A DNA stretch of 64,000 bases from SXOA01 sp051004015 (GTDB lineage Bacteria > Planctomycetota > Planctomycetia > Pirellulales > Pirellulaceae), in contig JBPCKT010000002.1 of NCBI GenBank assembly GCA_051004015.1, forward strand, positions 9,164 to 73,163. The letters are read 5' to 3'. Of this stretch, positions 16,800 to 25,683 are shown piece after piece. The position numbers were made by a program, and so were the translations under genes. Below the pieces are notes generated by a model. The model worked only from the letters and a program-made list of their open reading frames with translations. It searched no databases and was not told the DNA's origin. Position 1 is the first letter of the stretch. Each line of letters opens with the position of its first letter.

Positions 16800-17250
16800 A
16801 TTGCGCGGCCGGCGGCGGCTCCATGTCGGCCGCCAGAATTCGCAGGGCCCCCAGCAGCTCGTCCTTATACAGCAGCCCGAGACTGTAGACGCCGGCATGG
16901 GGCAGCGCCAGAGCCGGGATGGGAAAGTGGACTTCCACCGTTTGCAACGGATCTTTACAGTCCACCGTAAAGCCGACTTTGAACAGGCCGGTGTTTTCCG
17001 CCAGGTCCGTCAGCTCCAGGATGAAGTCGCTCTTGCCGTGCAATTCCGTCAGCGCCAGATAGACAAACGGCGTGCTGGCCAGGCCGCCGGCGGGAATCGG
17101 CACCGGCCGCGGAGCTTCTCCCTCCGGCGGCTTGGTAGGCGGCTTCATCCGCTGCACCCGGTTGAACACGCCGGCAATGATCTTCTTTCCCGTCGCCTGA
17201 TCGCTGTAAACATGATCGGCCAGGAGCAGGGACTGCAGGACGGGCTTCAT
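16798..17250 (-). CDS. DUF6941-like conserved hypothetical protein
   Basis: A 150-residue cytoplasmic protein with no signal peptide. It starts with LLLADHVYSDQATGKKIIAGVF, then a beta-rich middle, and ends IPALALPHAGVYSLGLLYKD. This matches my recollection of the DUF6941 family, a beta-sandwich of unknown role common in planctomycetes. A shorter relative lies at 31605-32006. The frame is open to an ATG at 17292, adding 14 residues that do not look conserved; neither start has a clear ribosome site. Confidence 0.7.
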   Translation of the reverse strand: MKPVLQSLLLADHVYSDQATGKKIIAGVFNRVQRMKPPTKPPEGEAPRPVPIPAGGLASTPFVYLALTELHGKSDFILELTDLAENTGLFKVGFTVDCKDPLQTVEVHFPIPALALPHAGVYSLGLLYKDELLGALRILAADMEPPPAAQ

Positions 17251-17328
17251 AAAGGTTTTGCCGTAAGAATGCTGGGAATGGAGTCCACTCATTCTGTCTC
17301 AGTTGGCCTCGCGGGGAAAGCGGCCTGT

Positions 17329-18417
17329 TTACTCCATCATCACCACCGTCTTAATCCCCTGCGGCTGACGGTGTTCGTAGTGCCAAAGGGACTCCGGCAA
17401 CTTCACGCGGGCGGTGAACAGGCTGGCAAGCTGACTGGCGTAAGTCTTCTGCAACTGGGCCAGGTGCGAAAGAGCGTCGCGAAAGTCTCGCGGAGCGGCG
17501 TTGACCGTGCCGATGTGCAGGTGGTTGCGGATCAGGCCATCCCGCATCAGCTTGGCGACATTGTGACTGGCCGGCCGCGGAAGTCGCGTGCTTCCCAGCC
17601 AAACCATGATGCCGCAGGACCGGAGGGTACCCGCCGCGGCCAGCATGATGTCGTCGCTGCCGGTACATTCCAGGCAGAGATCAAAACCATCCCGCTCCAC
17701 ATCCGCCGGCTCCCAATTCATCTTGTCAGTGGGGATGTAGGTCGCACCGAAGTCTTTCGCCAGGCCCGCCCGAAATGAGTCCGGCTCGTCCCTTCCGACC
17801 ATACTCACCGGCCATCCCCGCGCGACTGCCGCCAGCACTGCCGCAAAGCCAATCGGGCCCATACCAGTGACGAGGACGCGGGGCGGATCGTCCTGCCAGA
17901 TCTGCTCGCCTAAACGGCCACTCTGCAAAGTATGAGCTTCATTCGCCCCTTTCTCCGCCACGGCCAGGGGCTCGGCGAAGACGGCCAGCGAGGCAATCGC
18001 CGGTGGCACACGATACAGATGCTCCGGCCGGTCCAGCCAGCGAGGCACGCTAAAGCCGTGCTCGGACCAGATCCCCCGTTCGGTGAATTTTCCCAGCGGC
18101 AAATAGTCCAGCCGGCGAGTCTCTCCCGGCTTGGGTCGCCTGACTGCCGGCACCACGAGGTCCCCGGGACTGTACTCTGTCACTCCAGCGCCCACCGCCA
18201 ACACTTCTCCCAGGCATTCGTGCCCCAGCACCAGGAACTTCTCCCCCGGCGGCACCCACGGATTGGCCGAATGCAGAATCTCCCGGTCGGTCCCGCAGAC
18301 CCCAAGCTCTAGCGTGCGACAGAGAACCTCCCCTGGACTCGGAGCGCAAGGCTCGGGCATGGCGACAATGCCAGGAAGCGTGGAGCCCGGAAAGGCGGCG
18401 ATGGCGGCGAGCGGCAT
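17329..18417 (-). CDS. Zinc-dependent glucose 1-dehydrogenase-like medium-chain dehydrogenase
   Basis: A 362-residue protein. The N-terminal GroES-like domain has LGVCGTDREI (catalytic zinc Cys41) and VLGHECLGEV (His66, Glu67). The Rossmann motif is TGMGPIGFAA. The CGTDREI phrase is typical of archaeal-type glucose dehydrogenases, which oxidise glucose to gluconolactone with NAD(P). Substrate use here is inferred. The open frame extends 50 codons upstream, but family length supports the ATG at 18417. An AGAGG about 11 bases before it is a modest ribosome site. Confidence 0.82.
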   Translation of the reverse strand: MPLAAIAAFPGSTLPGIVAMPEPCAPSPGEVLCRTLELGVCGTDREILHSANPWVPPGEKFLVLGHECLGEVLAVGAGVTEYSPGDLVVPAVRRPKPGETRRLDYLPLGKFTERGIWSEHGFSVPRWLDRPEHLYRVPPAIASLAVFAEPLAVAEKGANEAHTLQSGRLGEQIWQDDPPRVLVTGMGPIGFAAVLAAVARGWPVSMVGRDEPDSFRAGLAKDFGATYIPTDKMNWEPADVERDGFDLCLECTGSDDIMLAAAGTLRSCGIMVWLGSTRLPRPASHNVAKLMRDGLIRNHLHIGTVNAAPRDFRDALSHLAQLQKTYASQLASLFTARVKLPESLWHYEHRQPQGIKTVVMME

Positions 18418-18630
18418 GAATAGGGAATCCTCTGGGACTGTTGATGGATGCCATTCTAGCGGGCGCTGGGCAGATTCGCTCCCCTGGAATTTGCCCTTCG
18501 CCGCGATACAATTGCAGGTCGATTTCTCGCTCCTTGACATCCCGGCATCCGCGGAAGGCGGGCACATTGTTGCCCGACCTGGGGACGTGCTACCAGCACT
18601 ACTTTCACTTGCATTTCAGGGACGTCCTCG

Positions 18631-19749
18631 ATGACTGCTCTGCTTCACACGCCGCTGCATGACTGGCACGCCGCCCATGGGGCCCGGCTGGTGGATTTTG
18701 CCGGCTGGCATATGCCGGTGCAGTACAAGTCCATCGTGGAAGAGCACAACGCCACGCGGAACGCGGCCGGCGTCTTCGATGTCTCGCATATGGGGCGGAT
18801 TCGATTCGACGGCCCAGGTGGCGCTCCGTTTCTCGACCGGCTGTTGACGCGGAAGGTCATCGGGATGGGGCCGGGCAAGATACGTTATTCGCTAGTTTGC
18901 AACGAGGCAGGGGGCATTCTCGACGACGTGTTGGTCTACCACCTTCAGGAACATGGCGGCGGGCTGCATCACCTGTTGGTCGTGAATGCCAGCAATCGCG
19001 AGAAGATCCTGAGCTGGCTCGCTTCGCAAAAAAAGCCGACGGACGACGTGACCTTCACGGACCGCACGGTCGAGACCGCGATGATTGCCATCCAGGGACC
19101 GAGCGCCCTGCGAATCATGGAGCCGCTCGTGGGGGCCGATGTTGGCGGCCTGGCCTATTACACCGGCCGCGAAACAACTATCTGCCGCCATCCCGGCATC
19201 GTCAGCCGCACCGGATATACGGGGGAAGACGGCTGCGAGATCATCGTTCCCGCTTCTGCCTCGGCTGAAATCTGGGAGAGGATTTTTGCCACGGGCAAGG
19301 ATCATGGCGTCGCCGCCGTGGGCCTCGGCGCGCGGGACACCTTGCGGCTGGAGGCAGCGATGCCTTTGTATGGCCACGAGCTTTCCGAGCAAGTCAATCC
19401 GTTTCAGGCAGGTCTGGCCTTCGCCGTGAATCTCGAAGGGCGCGACTTCGTCGGCAAAGGGGCAATTGCTCCCAAGAAGGACGACCCGTCGCAGCTGGTG
19501 CGCGTTGGACTGTCGCTCTCCGGCAAACGGGCCGCGAGGGAGCACTATAGCGTTCTGTCCGCCGGCAAGAAAATCGGCGAAGTCACCAGCGGAACATTTT
19601 CCCCCACCCTGCAACAGCCGATTGCCATGGCTTACGTGCCGCCGGCGTTTGCCAAGGTGGGAACCGAACTCACCGTCGACATCCGCGGCATTTCTGAGCC
19701 GGCGAAAGTCGTCCCGCTGCCGTTTTACAAACGATCATCAACCCGCTGA
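18631..19749 (+). CDS. gcvT: Glycine cleavage system T protein (aminomethyltransferase)
   Basis: A 372-residue enzyme that takes the aminomethyl group from lipoyl-GcvH, releases ammonia and makes 5,10-methylene-tetrahydrofolate. Family marks: LVDFAGWHMPVQY near the start, DVSHMGRIRFDG, SRTGYTGEDGCEI in the folate site, and GLGARDTLRLEAAMPLYGHE. The last few codons and the stop are supplied by a REP-like half element (19741-19766), so the C-terminal SSTR is probably not ancestral. First gene of the gcvT-gcvH-gcvPA-gcvPB operon, 29 bases before gcvH. Confidence 0.96.
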   Translation: MTALLHTPLHDWHAAHGARLVDFAGWHMPVQYKSIVEEHNATRNAAGVFDVSHMGRIRFDGPGGAPFLDRLLTRKVIGMGPGKIRYSLVCNEAGGILDDVLVYHLQEHGGGLHHLLVVNASNREKILSWLASQKKPTDDVTFTDRTVETAMIAIQGPSALRIMEPLVGADVGGLAYYTGRETTICRHPGIVSRTGYTGEDGCEIIVPASASAEIWERIFATGKDHGVAAVGLGARDTLRLEAAMPLYGHELSEQVNPFQAGLAFAVNLEGRDFVGKGAIAPKKDDPSQLVRVGLSLSGKRAAREHYSVLSAGKKIGEVTSGTFSPTLQQPIAMAYVPPAFAKVGTELTVDIRGISEPAKVVPLPFYKRSSTR

Positions 19750-19766
19750 AGCGGGTTACTACGAAC
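19741..19766 (+). repeat. REP-like half element overlapping the gcvT stop codon
   Basis: ACCCGCTGAAGCGGGTTACT and the following ACGAAC reproduce the right half of the element at 2685-2710 base for base. TGA at 19747-19749, inside the hairpin loop region, is the gcvT stop. The left half is missing. Confidence 0.85.
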
Positions 19767-19778
19767 GAGAGGATTGCC

Positions 19779-20174
19779 ATGAAACCCGAAGAGCTTCGTT
19801 ACGCCGAAACACATGAGTGGGTCGCCGTCCAAGATGAAGGGGGCCGCAAGATCGGCATTGTTGGCATCACGGCGTTCGCCATCGAGCAACTGACCGATCT
19901 GGTTCACATGGTTCTGCCAAAGGTCGGCAAGACCGTCAAGCAAGGGGCGGAATTCGGCGAGGTCGAATCCGTGAAAGCGGTCAGCTCCCTTTACAGCCCC
20001 GTCGACGGCGAGGTCATCGCCGTCAACTCGGAACTTCCGGGCCGGCTGGAAACCCTCGGCAGCGACCCCTATGGCGAAGGCTGGATGATTAGAGTCGCCC
20101 TCGCCGGGGATGGCGCAGTTGGCAAGCTGATGGACCACGCGGCGTATCAGAAGCAGTGCGCGGCGGAAGGGTAG
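19779..20174 (+). CDS. gcvH: Glycine cleavage system H protein
   Basis: A 131-residue lipoyl carrier that shuttles the aminomethyl intermediate between P, T and L proteins. The lipoylation site is Lys66 within EVESVKAVSSLYSPVDGEV, and the N-terminus ELRYAETHEWV is the family start. Length is normal. The ribosome site is GAGAGG at 19767-19772. The lipoyl group could be attached by the ligase-family gene at the end of the same operon. Confidence 0.96.
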   Translation: MKPEELRYAETHEWVAVQDEGGRKIGIVGITAFAIEQLTDLVHMVLPKVGKTVKQGAEFGEVESVKAVSSLYSPVDGEVIAVNSELPGRLETLGSDPYGEGWMIRVALAGDGAVGKLMDHAAYQKQCAAEG

Positions 20175-20249
20175 GGGGGAAGAAATCCGAAATTCGAAGT
20201 TCGAATTCCGAAACAGTCTCTATTTCAAATCTGAAACCGCTGCATTGCA

Positions 20250-21590
20250 ATGCCCTATTTCTATAACACGCCCGAAGACCAACAAGCCATGCTCGCCGCC
20301 ATCGGCGCGAGCAGCGTTGACGAGCTGTTTAACGTCATTCCCGCCGAGCATCGGCTCAAGCGGCTCTTGTATCTGCCTGCGGCTCTTTCGGAGATGGAGC
20401 TTGCGCAACAGTTGGGCGCTCTGGCGGCGAAGAATGACCATGCGGGAAACAAGGTCTGCTTTCTCGGCGGCGGCAGTTACGACCACTTCGTGCCGGCGGT
20501 CGTGGATGCGCTCGCGGGCCGCGGCGAGTTCTATACCTCGTATACGCCCTATCAGCCGGAGGTGGCGCAGGGAAATTTGCAGGTGATGTTCGAGTATCAG
20601 ACGCTCGTCTGCGAGCTGACGGGAATGGATGTCTCCAACGCCAGCCTGTACGACGGCGGCAGCGCGGCAGCGGAAGGAGTGCTGCTGGCGATGAGCGTGA
20701 CCGGGCGGCCGAAGAAGGTGGTCGTGGCCGGAAGCGTGAATCCGGAATACCGACAAATCCTGGAGACCTATTTTGAATGCATTGGGGCACACCTCGTCAG
20801 CGTACCGGCGCCTGCGGGAGTGGTAAGTCCCGCGGACGTGGCGGCAGCGGTCGATGGCGAGACCGCCTGTGTGCTGCTTCAGCATCCCAATTTCTTCGGC
20901 TGCCTGGAGGACGTGGCCGCGATCAGCAAGATTGCCCATCACGCCGGGGCGCTGCTCGTGCAATCGTTCGACCCAATTAGCCTGGGCCTGCTCAAGCGGC
21001 CGGCGGACTTGGGGGCGGACGTGGCGGTGGCGGAAGGGCAATCGCTCGGCACGCCCATGCTCTACGGCGGCCCGTACCTGGGCATCATGGCCTGCAAAGA
21101 AGCTTTCGTCCGCCGCATGCCGGGACGCATCGCCGGACAAACCGTCGATCGCCGCGGCCGACGCTGCTGGGTCCTGACCCTGCAAACCCGCGAGCAGCAC
21201 ATCCGCCGCGAGAAAGCCACGAGCAACATCTGCACCAATCAAGGCCTCTTCGCCCTCCGAGCCTCCATCTACCTGGCGCAAATGGGGCCGCAGGGGCTCA
21301 AGGAAACCGCCGAGCTGTGCCTGCGGAAGGCCGCTTATGCGAAACAGCAAATCACCGCGGGTTCACGGCTCAAAACCGCGTTTGAACAACCGACGTTCAA
21401 AGAATTCGTCATCCGTGACAAACAGAACCGTGTCAGTGACCTTTTGAAGTCCGCCTCCAACGCTGGCTACCTCGCCGGCATTCCGCTGGGCAAATGGTAT
21501 CCGGAACTTGAAGATTGCTTCCTCGTCACGGTGACGGAAAAGAGGACGAAGGGGGAGATTGAGGGGCTGACGAAAGCTCTCAATCAATAG
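20250..21590 (+). CDS. gcvPA: Glycine dehydrogenase (decarboxylating) subunit 1
   Basis: A 446-residue N-terminal half of the split P protein, which decarboxylates glycine and passes the aminomethyl group to GcvH. Typical segments: LPAALSEMELAQQL, FLGGGSYDHFVPAVVDAL, YTPYQPEVAQGNLQVMFEYQ and SNICTNQGLFALRASIYLA. The PLP lysine is in the partner subunit. The 75-base gap before it contains AT-rich words of the AATTCGAA type (about 20183-20235). No good ribosome site precedes the ATG. Confidence 0.96.
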   Translation: MPYFYNTPEDQQAMLAAIGASSVDELFNVIPAEHRLKRLLYLPAALSEMELAQQLGALAAKNDHAGNKVCFLGGGSYDHFVPAVVDALAGRGEFYTSYTPYQPEVAQGNLQVMFEYQTLVCELTGMDVSNASLYDGGSAAAEGVLLAMSVTGRPKKVVVAGSVNPEYRQILETYFECIGAHLVSVPAPAGVVSPADVAAAVDGETACVLLQHPNFFGCLEDVAAISKIAHHAGALLVQSFDPISLGLLKRPADLGADVAVAEGQSLGTPMLYGGPYLGIMACKEAFVRRMPGRIAGQTVDRRGRRCWVLTLQTREQHIRREKATSNICTNQGLFALRASIYLAQMGPQGLKETAELCLRKAAYAKQQITAGSRLKTAFEQPTFKEFVIRDKQNRVSDLLKSASNAGYLAGIPLGKWYPELEDCFLVTVTEKRTKGEIEGLTKALNQ

Positions 21591-21621
21591 CGACAATGCA
21601 CGCCATAAGAGATTTTTGAAT

Positions 21622-23091
21622 ATGCGTAACCTCAAGACCTCCTCTCTCCTCTTCGAACTCTCCAAACCCGGCCGCCGGGCGGCCACGTTGCCGGCGTGCG
21701 ATGTCCCGATGCAATCGCTAGAGAAGCTGCTGCCGAAGGAGGCGCTGGCGGAAAGGCTGCCGCCATTGCCGGAGGTGGCGGAGCCGGAGGTGGTGCGGCA
21801 TTTCACCAACCTCTCGACCCTCAACATGTCGGTGGATACGCATTTCTATCCGCTCGGCTCCTGCACGATGAAGTACAACAGCAAGCGGAACGAGCGGATG
21901 GCGGCGCTGCCGGGCATCGCTGACCTGCATCCGCATCAGCCGGACGACACGATCCAGGGAATGCTGCAGTTGCTCTACGAGGTTCAGCAGATGCTGGCGG
22001 AAATCTCCGGCCTGCCTGCCGTTTCGCTACAGCCGGCCGCGGGGGCCCATGGTGAGCTGGCCGCACTGATGGTCGTGGCAGCGTATTTCCGCGACAAGAA
22101 GCACGCCCGCACCAAGGTTTTGGCGCCCGACAGCGCCCACGGCACCAATCCCGCCAGTGCACGGATGGCCGGCTTTGAATTCGTCACCGTTCGCAGCAAT
22201 GCCGCCGGCTTTGTGGACATGGAGGATTTGAAGGCGAAGCTGGATGACCAGATTGCCGTGTTTATGATCACTAATCCCAGCACGCTGGGGATTTTCGACA
22301 AGCAGGTTTCGCAAATCGCGGAGCTGGTGCATGCGCAGGGCGGGCTGATCTATCTGGACGGTGCGAACATGAACGCCATTCTGGGAATCACCCGCCCCGG
22401 CGATTTTGGCGCGGACATGATGCACTACAACCCGCACAAGACGTTCAGCGGTCCGCACGGCGGCGGCGGCCCGGGGGCGGGGCCGATTTGCGTGACGGAG
22501 AAACTGGGGCCGTATTTGCCCGCTCCCGTCGTCGAAAAGATCGAGGGGAAGTTCCGCCTGGCCTACGACCGGCCCAAGTCCATTGGCCGCGTGAGGAGCT
22601 TTTTCGGTAATGTCGGCGTGCTAGTGCGAGCCTGGTGCTACATCCGCACGCATGGGCCGGAGGGACTAAAGGCCGTCGCCGAAAACGCGGTGCTGAACGC
22701 TAACTACCTGCTCAGCCGCGTGAAGCACATCCTACCGGTGCCGCAAGGGGACCGCTGCATGCACGAGTTTGTGGCGAGCGCGGCGGCCCTCAAGAAGAAG
22801 ACCGGCGTCTCCGCGATGGACCTGGCCAAGCGCCTGCTCGACTACGGCTTTCATGCGCCGACGGTTTATTTCCCACTGACAGTCCCCGAGGCGATGATGA
22901 TCGAGCCGACGGAGACGGAGAGCAAGGAGACGATGGACGCCTTCGCCGAGATCCTGTTCCGCATCACGGAAGAGTCGCCCGAGCTGTTGCACGAAGCCCC
23001 ACACAGTACCATCATCAGCCGGCCCGACGAAGTCCGCGCGGCGCGCCAGCCGATGATGCGGTGGAAGGATAGTAGTCCGCTCACTCCGTGA
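21622..23091 (+). CDS. gcvPB: Glycine dehydrogenase (decarboxylating) subunit 2
   Basis: A 489-residue C-terminal half of the split P protein. The PLP-binding lysine is in HYNPHKTFSGPHGGGGPGAG. Other family marks are FYPLGSCTMKYN, SLQPAAGAHGELAALM and DSAHGTNPASA. The ATG at 21622 is chosen over a TTG at 21616. Its stop overlaps a GTG (GTGA at 23088) that could start the downstream gene, so the end of the operon is tightly packed. Confidence 0.96.
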   Translation: MRNLKTSSLLFELSKPGRRAATLPACDVPMQSLEKLLPKEALAERLPPLPEVAEPEVVRHFTNLSTLNMSVDTHFYPLGSCTMKYNSKRNERMAALPGIADLHPHQPDDTIQGMLQLLYEVQQMLAEISGLPAVSLQPAAGAHGELAALMVVAAYFRDKKHARTKVLAPDSAHGTNPASARMAGFEFVTVRSNAAGFVDMEDLKAKLDDQIAVFMITNPSTLGIFDKQVSQIAELVHAQGGLIYLDGANMNAILGITRPGDFGADMMHYNPHKTFSGPHGGGGPGAGPICVTEKLGPYLPAPVVEKIEGKFRLAYDRPKSIGRVRSFFGNVGVLVRAWCYIRTHGPEGLKAVAENAVLNANYLLSRVKHILPVPQGDRCMHEFVASAAALKKKTGVSAMDLAKRLLDYGFHAPTVYFPLTVPEAMMIEPTETESKETMDAFAEILFRITEESPELLHEAPHSTIISRPDEVRAARQPMMRWKDSSPLTP

Positions 23092-23111
23092 GCGGCTTTG
23101 TCAGAAGCAGC

Positions 23112-23852
23112 ATGTCCACGGTGCGGCTGATTATCGATCGCGGGACCGGCCCCATAAACATGGCGGTCGACGAGGCCCTGCTCTTGTCCGCGCCGCGCTC
23201 CGGTCCCACGCTGCGCTTCTATCAGTGGGAACAACCGACACTCTCGCTCGGGTATTTTCAAAGCGCCGACGATCGATTTCAACATGAAGCCAGTTCTGAC
23301 TGCCCAATTGTGCGGCGCTCCACCGGCGGCGGTTCCATTCTCCATGACCAGGAGCTGACGTACAGCTTCGTCATGCCCGTAAGTCAACAGGATAAGAGCG
23401 CCGCCCAGCCGCTGTACTATGCGTTCCATGAAACACTGGTCCAAGCGCTCGCCCAACGGAACGTAGTGGCCACTCTCGTTCTCCAGCAGCCGCTCCAGCA
23501 GATTGGTCAGGTTGAGCCCTTTCTCTGCTTCAAGAGGCATTCGGTCGGCGACGTGCTCATAGCCGGTTCCAAGATTTGCGGTAGTGCGCAGCGGCGGCAA
23601 AAGGAGGCGTTGTTGCAGCATGGCAGCGTGCTGCTCCGGCGGAGCAGGTTCGCCCCAGACCTTCCGGGAATTGCCGATCTTGCCGTCACGAGCATTTCCG
23701 CGGAGGAACTGGCGGAAGTCTGGCTTCCCCTGCTGGAAGGGCGACTGAATATTCACTTTCAGGCCGGTAGTCTGAACCCTGTTGAACAGTCGACTGCCCA
23801 GCGGCTGGCGGAGGACCGGTTCGGCGCGGACTCGTGGTCATTGAGGCGATGA
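23112..23852 (+). CDS. Lipoate-protein ligase / octanoyltransferase family protein (LplA/LipM type)
   Basis: A 246-residue member of the biotin/lipoate A/B ligase fold. RRSTGGGSILHDQELTYSF (residues 68-86) is the substrate-binding signature. KICGSAQRR has the conserved Lys154, and Cys139 lies in FLCFKRHSVGD, where LipM octanoyltransferases carry their nucleophile. It could therefore transfer octanoate or ligate lipoate. As last gene of the gcv operon it probably serves GcvH. The ATG at 23112 is used; a GTG at 23088 overlapping the gcvPB stop would add eight residues and allow translational coupling. Confidence 0.87.
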   Translation: MSTVRLIIDRGTGPINMAVDEALLLSAPRSGPTLRFYQWEQPTLSLGYFQSADDRFQHEASSDCPIVRRSTGGGSILHDQELTYSFVMPVSQQDKSAAQPLYYAFHETLVQALAQRNVVATLVLQQPLQQIGQVEPFLCFKRHSVGDVLIAGSKICGSAQRRQKEALLQHGSVLLRRSRFAPDLPGIADLAVTSISAEELAEVWLPLLEGRLNIHFQAGSLNPVEQSTAQRLAEDRFGADSWSLRR

Positions 23853-24196
23853 CGCGTGAGAAAACGCGAATGGGCGCTGGGTAGCCCCAACAAAGGCGAG
23901 ATTTTTTTCCAAAATTCCCTCATCAATACAGTTGCAATGGAGATTGGCTTATGGCGATAATAGGCGTGGGTTGAGACCGCGGCAGGTTTTGGTCGACTTC
24001 GTCCTGGGTGCAGCTAGCTGGAAGGTACTCATGCGGGAAGCGTGACGCTTGCCCTGTGTTTTTGGCCCGTTAATTATATTCGTGTTGGTTGGCCGGCTTC
24101 GCCCGAGTTCGCAAGCGAGTAGTTCCTGTCCGCAATCATTTTTCGTAGCCTCAGGCATTTCTGCCTGACTCGAGATTTGCGAAGGAAAGGCGAAAT
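23853..24196. other. Intergenic stretch before the FHA gene
   Basis: No credible gene. A weak hairpin with a T-run (GGGCGCTGGGTAGCCC near 23872-23887, seven T near 23905) may end the gcv operon. A small AT-rich patch with TTAATTATATT near 24071-24081 may contain the promoter of the FHA gene. Confidence 0.45.
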
Positions 24197-24859
24197 ATGC
24201 AGGTCCGTCTCAAAGTCTTACAGGGATCGAAGACTGGTAAGGAAATCAAGCTACCCACGCCGCAGTGCCTGGTCGGCCGAGGTGAAGAGTGTCATCTGCG
24301 CCCGCAGACGGACGCCATCAGCCGCCGGCACTGCCTGATCATGACGACCGAGAACGAGGTCGTGGTGCGGGATCTCAAGAGCCGCAACGGCACCTTCGTC
24401 AACGGCGAGAAAGTGGGGGAAGAGGCAGTGCTCTTATCCGGCGACCAGTTGCGGATTGGCCCGCTCGCCTTCGAGGTCGTGATCGAGACGGCCAAGGCCA
24501 AGCGGCCGATGGTGCATGATATCAAGGATGTGGCCGTTCGCACCGCCCAGGGAGGAGAGTCCAACCTCACCACCGAGCTCGATAACATCGACCAGTGGCT
24601 TTCCGAAGCCGACGTCGAGGATCTGGCCAAGCGGCAGAGCGATCCGGAAACTCGGCAGTTCCGTCTGGACGACACGTCCGCTCCCGCGGGGGGAGAAGCA
24701 AAGCCCATCACGGCGGACGGCGACACCAAGACCCTTGATGTCTCCAAAAGGCCCGCGAAAAAGGGCCCCGGCAAGCTGCCTCCTCGGCCATCAACCGATG
24801 CCAAGGACTCGCGGGAAGCCGCTTCCGATATGCTCAAGAAATTCTTCAACCGGCGGTAA
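24197..24859 (+). CDS. FHA-domain protein
   Basis: A 220-residue soluble protein. The FHA domain (about residues 1-95) binds phosphothreonine peptides and shows all the key motifs: LVGRGEEC, ISRRHC, and DLKSRNGTFVNG. The remaining 120 residues are polar, charged and probably disordered, ending DMLKKFFNRR. It is likely a partner of Ser/Thr kinases such as the one at 39347, though the two are not linked. GAAAGGCG at 24182-24189 is a moderate ribosome site. A strong terminator follows, so it is monocistronic. Confidence 0.92.
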   Translation: MQVRLKVLQGSKTGKEIKLPTPQCLVGRGEECHLRPQTDAISRRHCLIMTTENEVVVRDLKSRNGTFVNGEKVGEEAVLLSGDQLRIGPLAFEVVIETAKAKRPMVHDIKDVAVRTAQGGESNLTTELDNIDQWLSEADVEDLAKRQSDPETRQFRLDDTSAPAGGEAKPITADGDTKTLDVSKRPAKKGPGKLPPRPSTDAKDSREAASDMLKKFFNRR

Positions 24860-24891
24860 GTGCCGCCTGGACGTCGATTTTCGCAGCGCAG

Positions 24892-24916
24892 GCCCGCCGT
24901 CTGGCGGGCTTTTTTT
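24892..24916 (+). terminator. Rho-independent terminator after the FHA gene
   Basis: GCCCGCC at 24892-24898 pairs with GGCGGGC at 24903-24909 around GTCT, followed by seven T. Confidence 0.9.
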
Positions 24917-25062
24917 GTGCAAAAGGCTGCCTGGAATCCAAGAATCGGCCATTACAATGGAATAACCGCCGTCGGGACCAAAGTCGGTTTCTTTTGCCGA
25001 CATGAAACCTGTCTGCGTGAAACCCAGTGCCCGCGTGCAAGGTATTTCCTCGGAACAGCGGC

Positions 25063-25683
25063 ATGATGACTAACGACTCGGCAGACGACCTCCGGCCGCT
25101 CATTTGCCGCTGTTTGACCGGTGATCAAGCAGCCATGCTCGCCTTGGTGGAGCGGTTCCGTGGCCAGGTCTTCGGGTTGTGCTTCCGCATGCTCGGGCAG
25201 CGGCAGGACGCCGAGGACGTGGCTCAGGAGACGTTTGTGCGGGTGCTGAAGAACCTGCACCGCTGGGACGCGGCACGCGACTTTGAGCCGTGGCTGTTTG
25301 CGATTGCCGGCAACCGCTGCCGCACGGCGCTTTCCACCCGGAAGCGCCGCCCCTCGGCGGAGATGTTGCCGGAGCAGATTTCCGACGGTTTGCCAGATAT
25401 GCAAGCCGCCAAGAACCTGGCGGAGGAAGTGACGCTGGCACTGGCGGGAATCCGGGAGGATTATCGCCAGGCGTTTGTTTTGTTTCACGAACATGAGCTG
25501 AGCTATGGTGATATCGCCGAGGCCATGAACGTTCCACTGGGGACCGTCAAGACCTGGGTGCATCGGGCGCGGCGGGAATTGATTGACCAGTTACAGAGGC
25601 GGGGCGTGGTGGCGGAACGAGCTTCCGCCGCCGCAGGACAGCAACATGTCGAGGAGCAGCAACATGCAGTGCCGCGAATTTGA
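25063..25683 (+). CDS. ECF-type RNA polymerase sigma factor
   Basis: A 206-residue sigma-70 family protein. Region 2 has DAEDVAQETFVRVLKNLHRWD and FEPWLFAIAGNRCRT. Region 4 has the helix-turn-helix LSYGDIAEAMNVPLGTVKTWVHRARREL. The frame opens at a GTG at 25027, but the family start fits the ATG at 25063. A C-terminal tail rich in Gln and Ala is read through the start of the next gene, which overlaps by 20 bases. That gene encodes a zinc anti-sigma factor, so the pair forms a standard signal-responsive unit. Confidence 0.9.
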   Translation: MMTNDSADDLRPLICRCLTGDQAAMLALVERFRGQVFGLCFRMLGQRQDAEDVAQETFVRVLKNLHRWDAARDFEPWLFAIAGNRCRTALSTRKRRPSAEMLPEQISDGLPDMQAAKNLAEEVTLALAGIREDYRQAFVLFHEHELSYGDIAEAMNVPLGTVKTWVHRARRELIDQLQRRGVVAERASAAAGQQHVEEQQHAVPRI

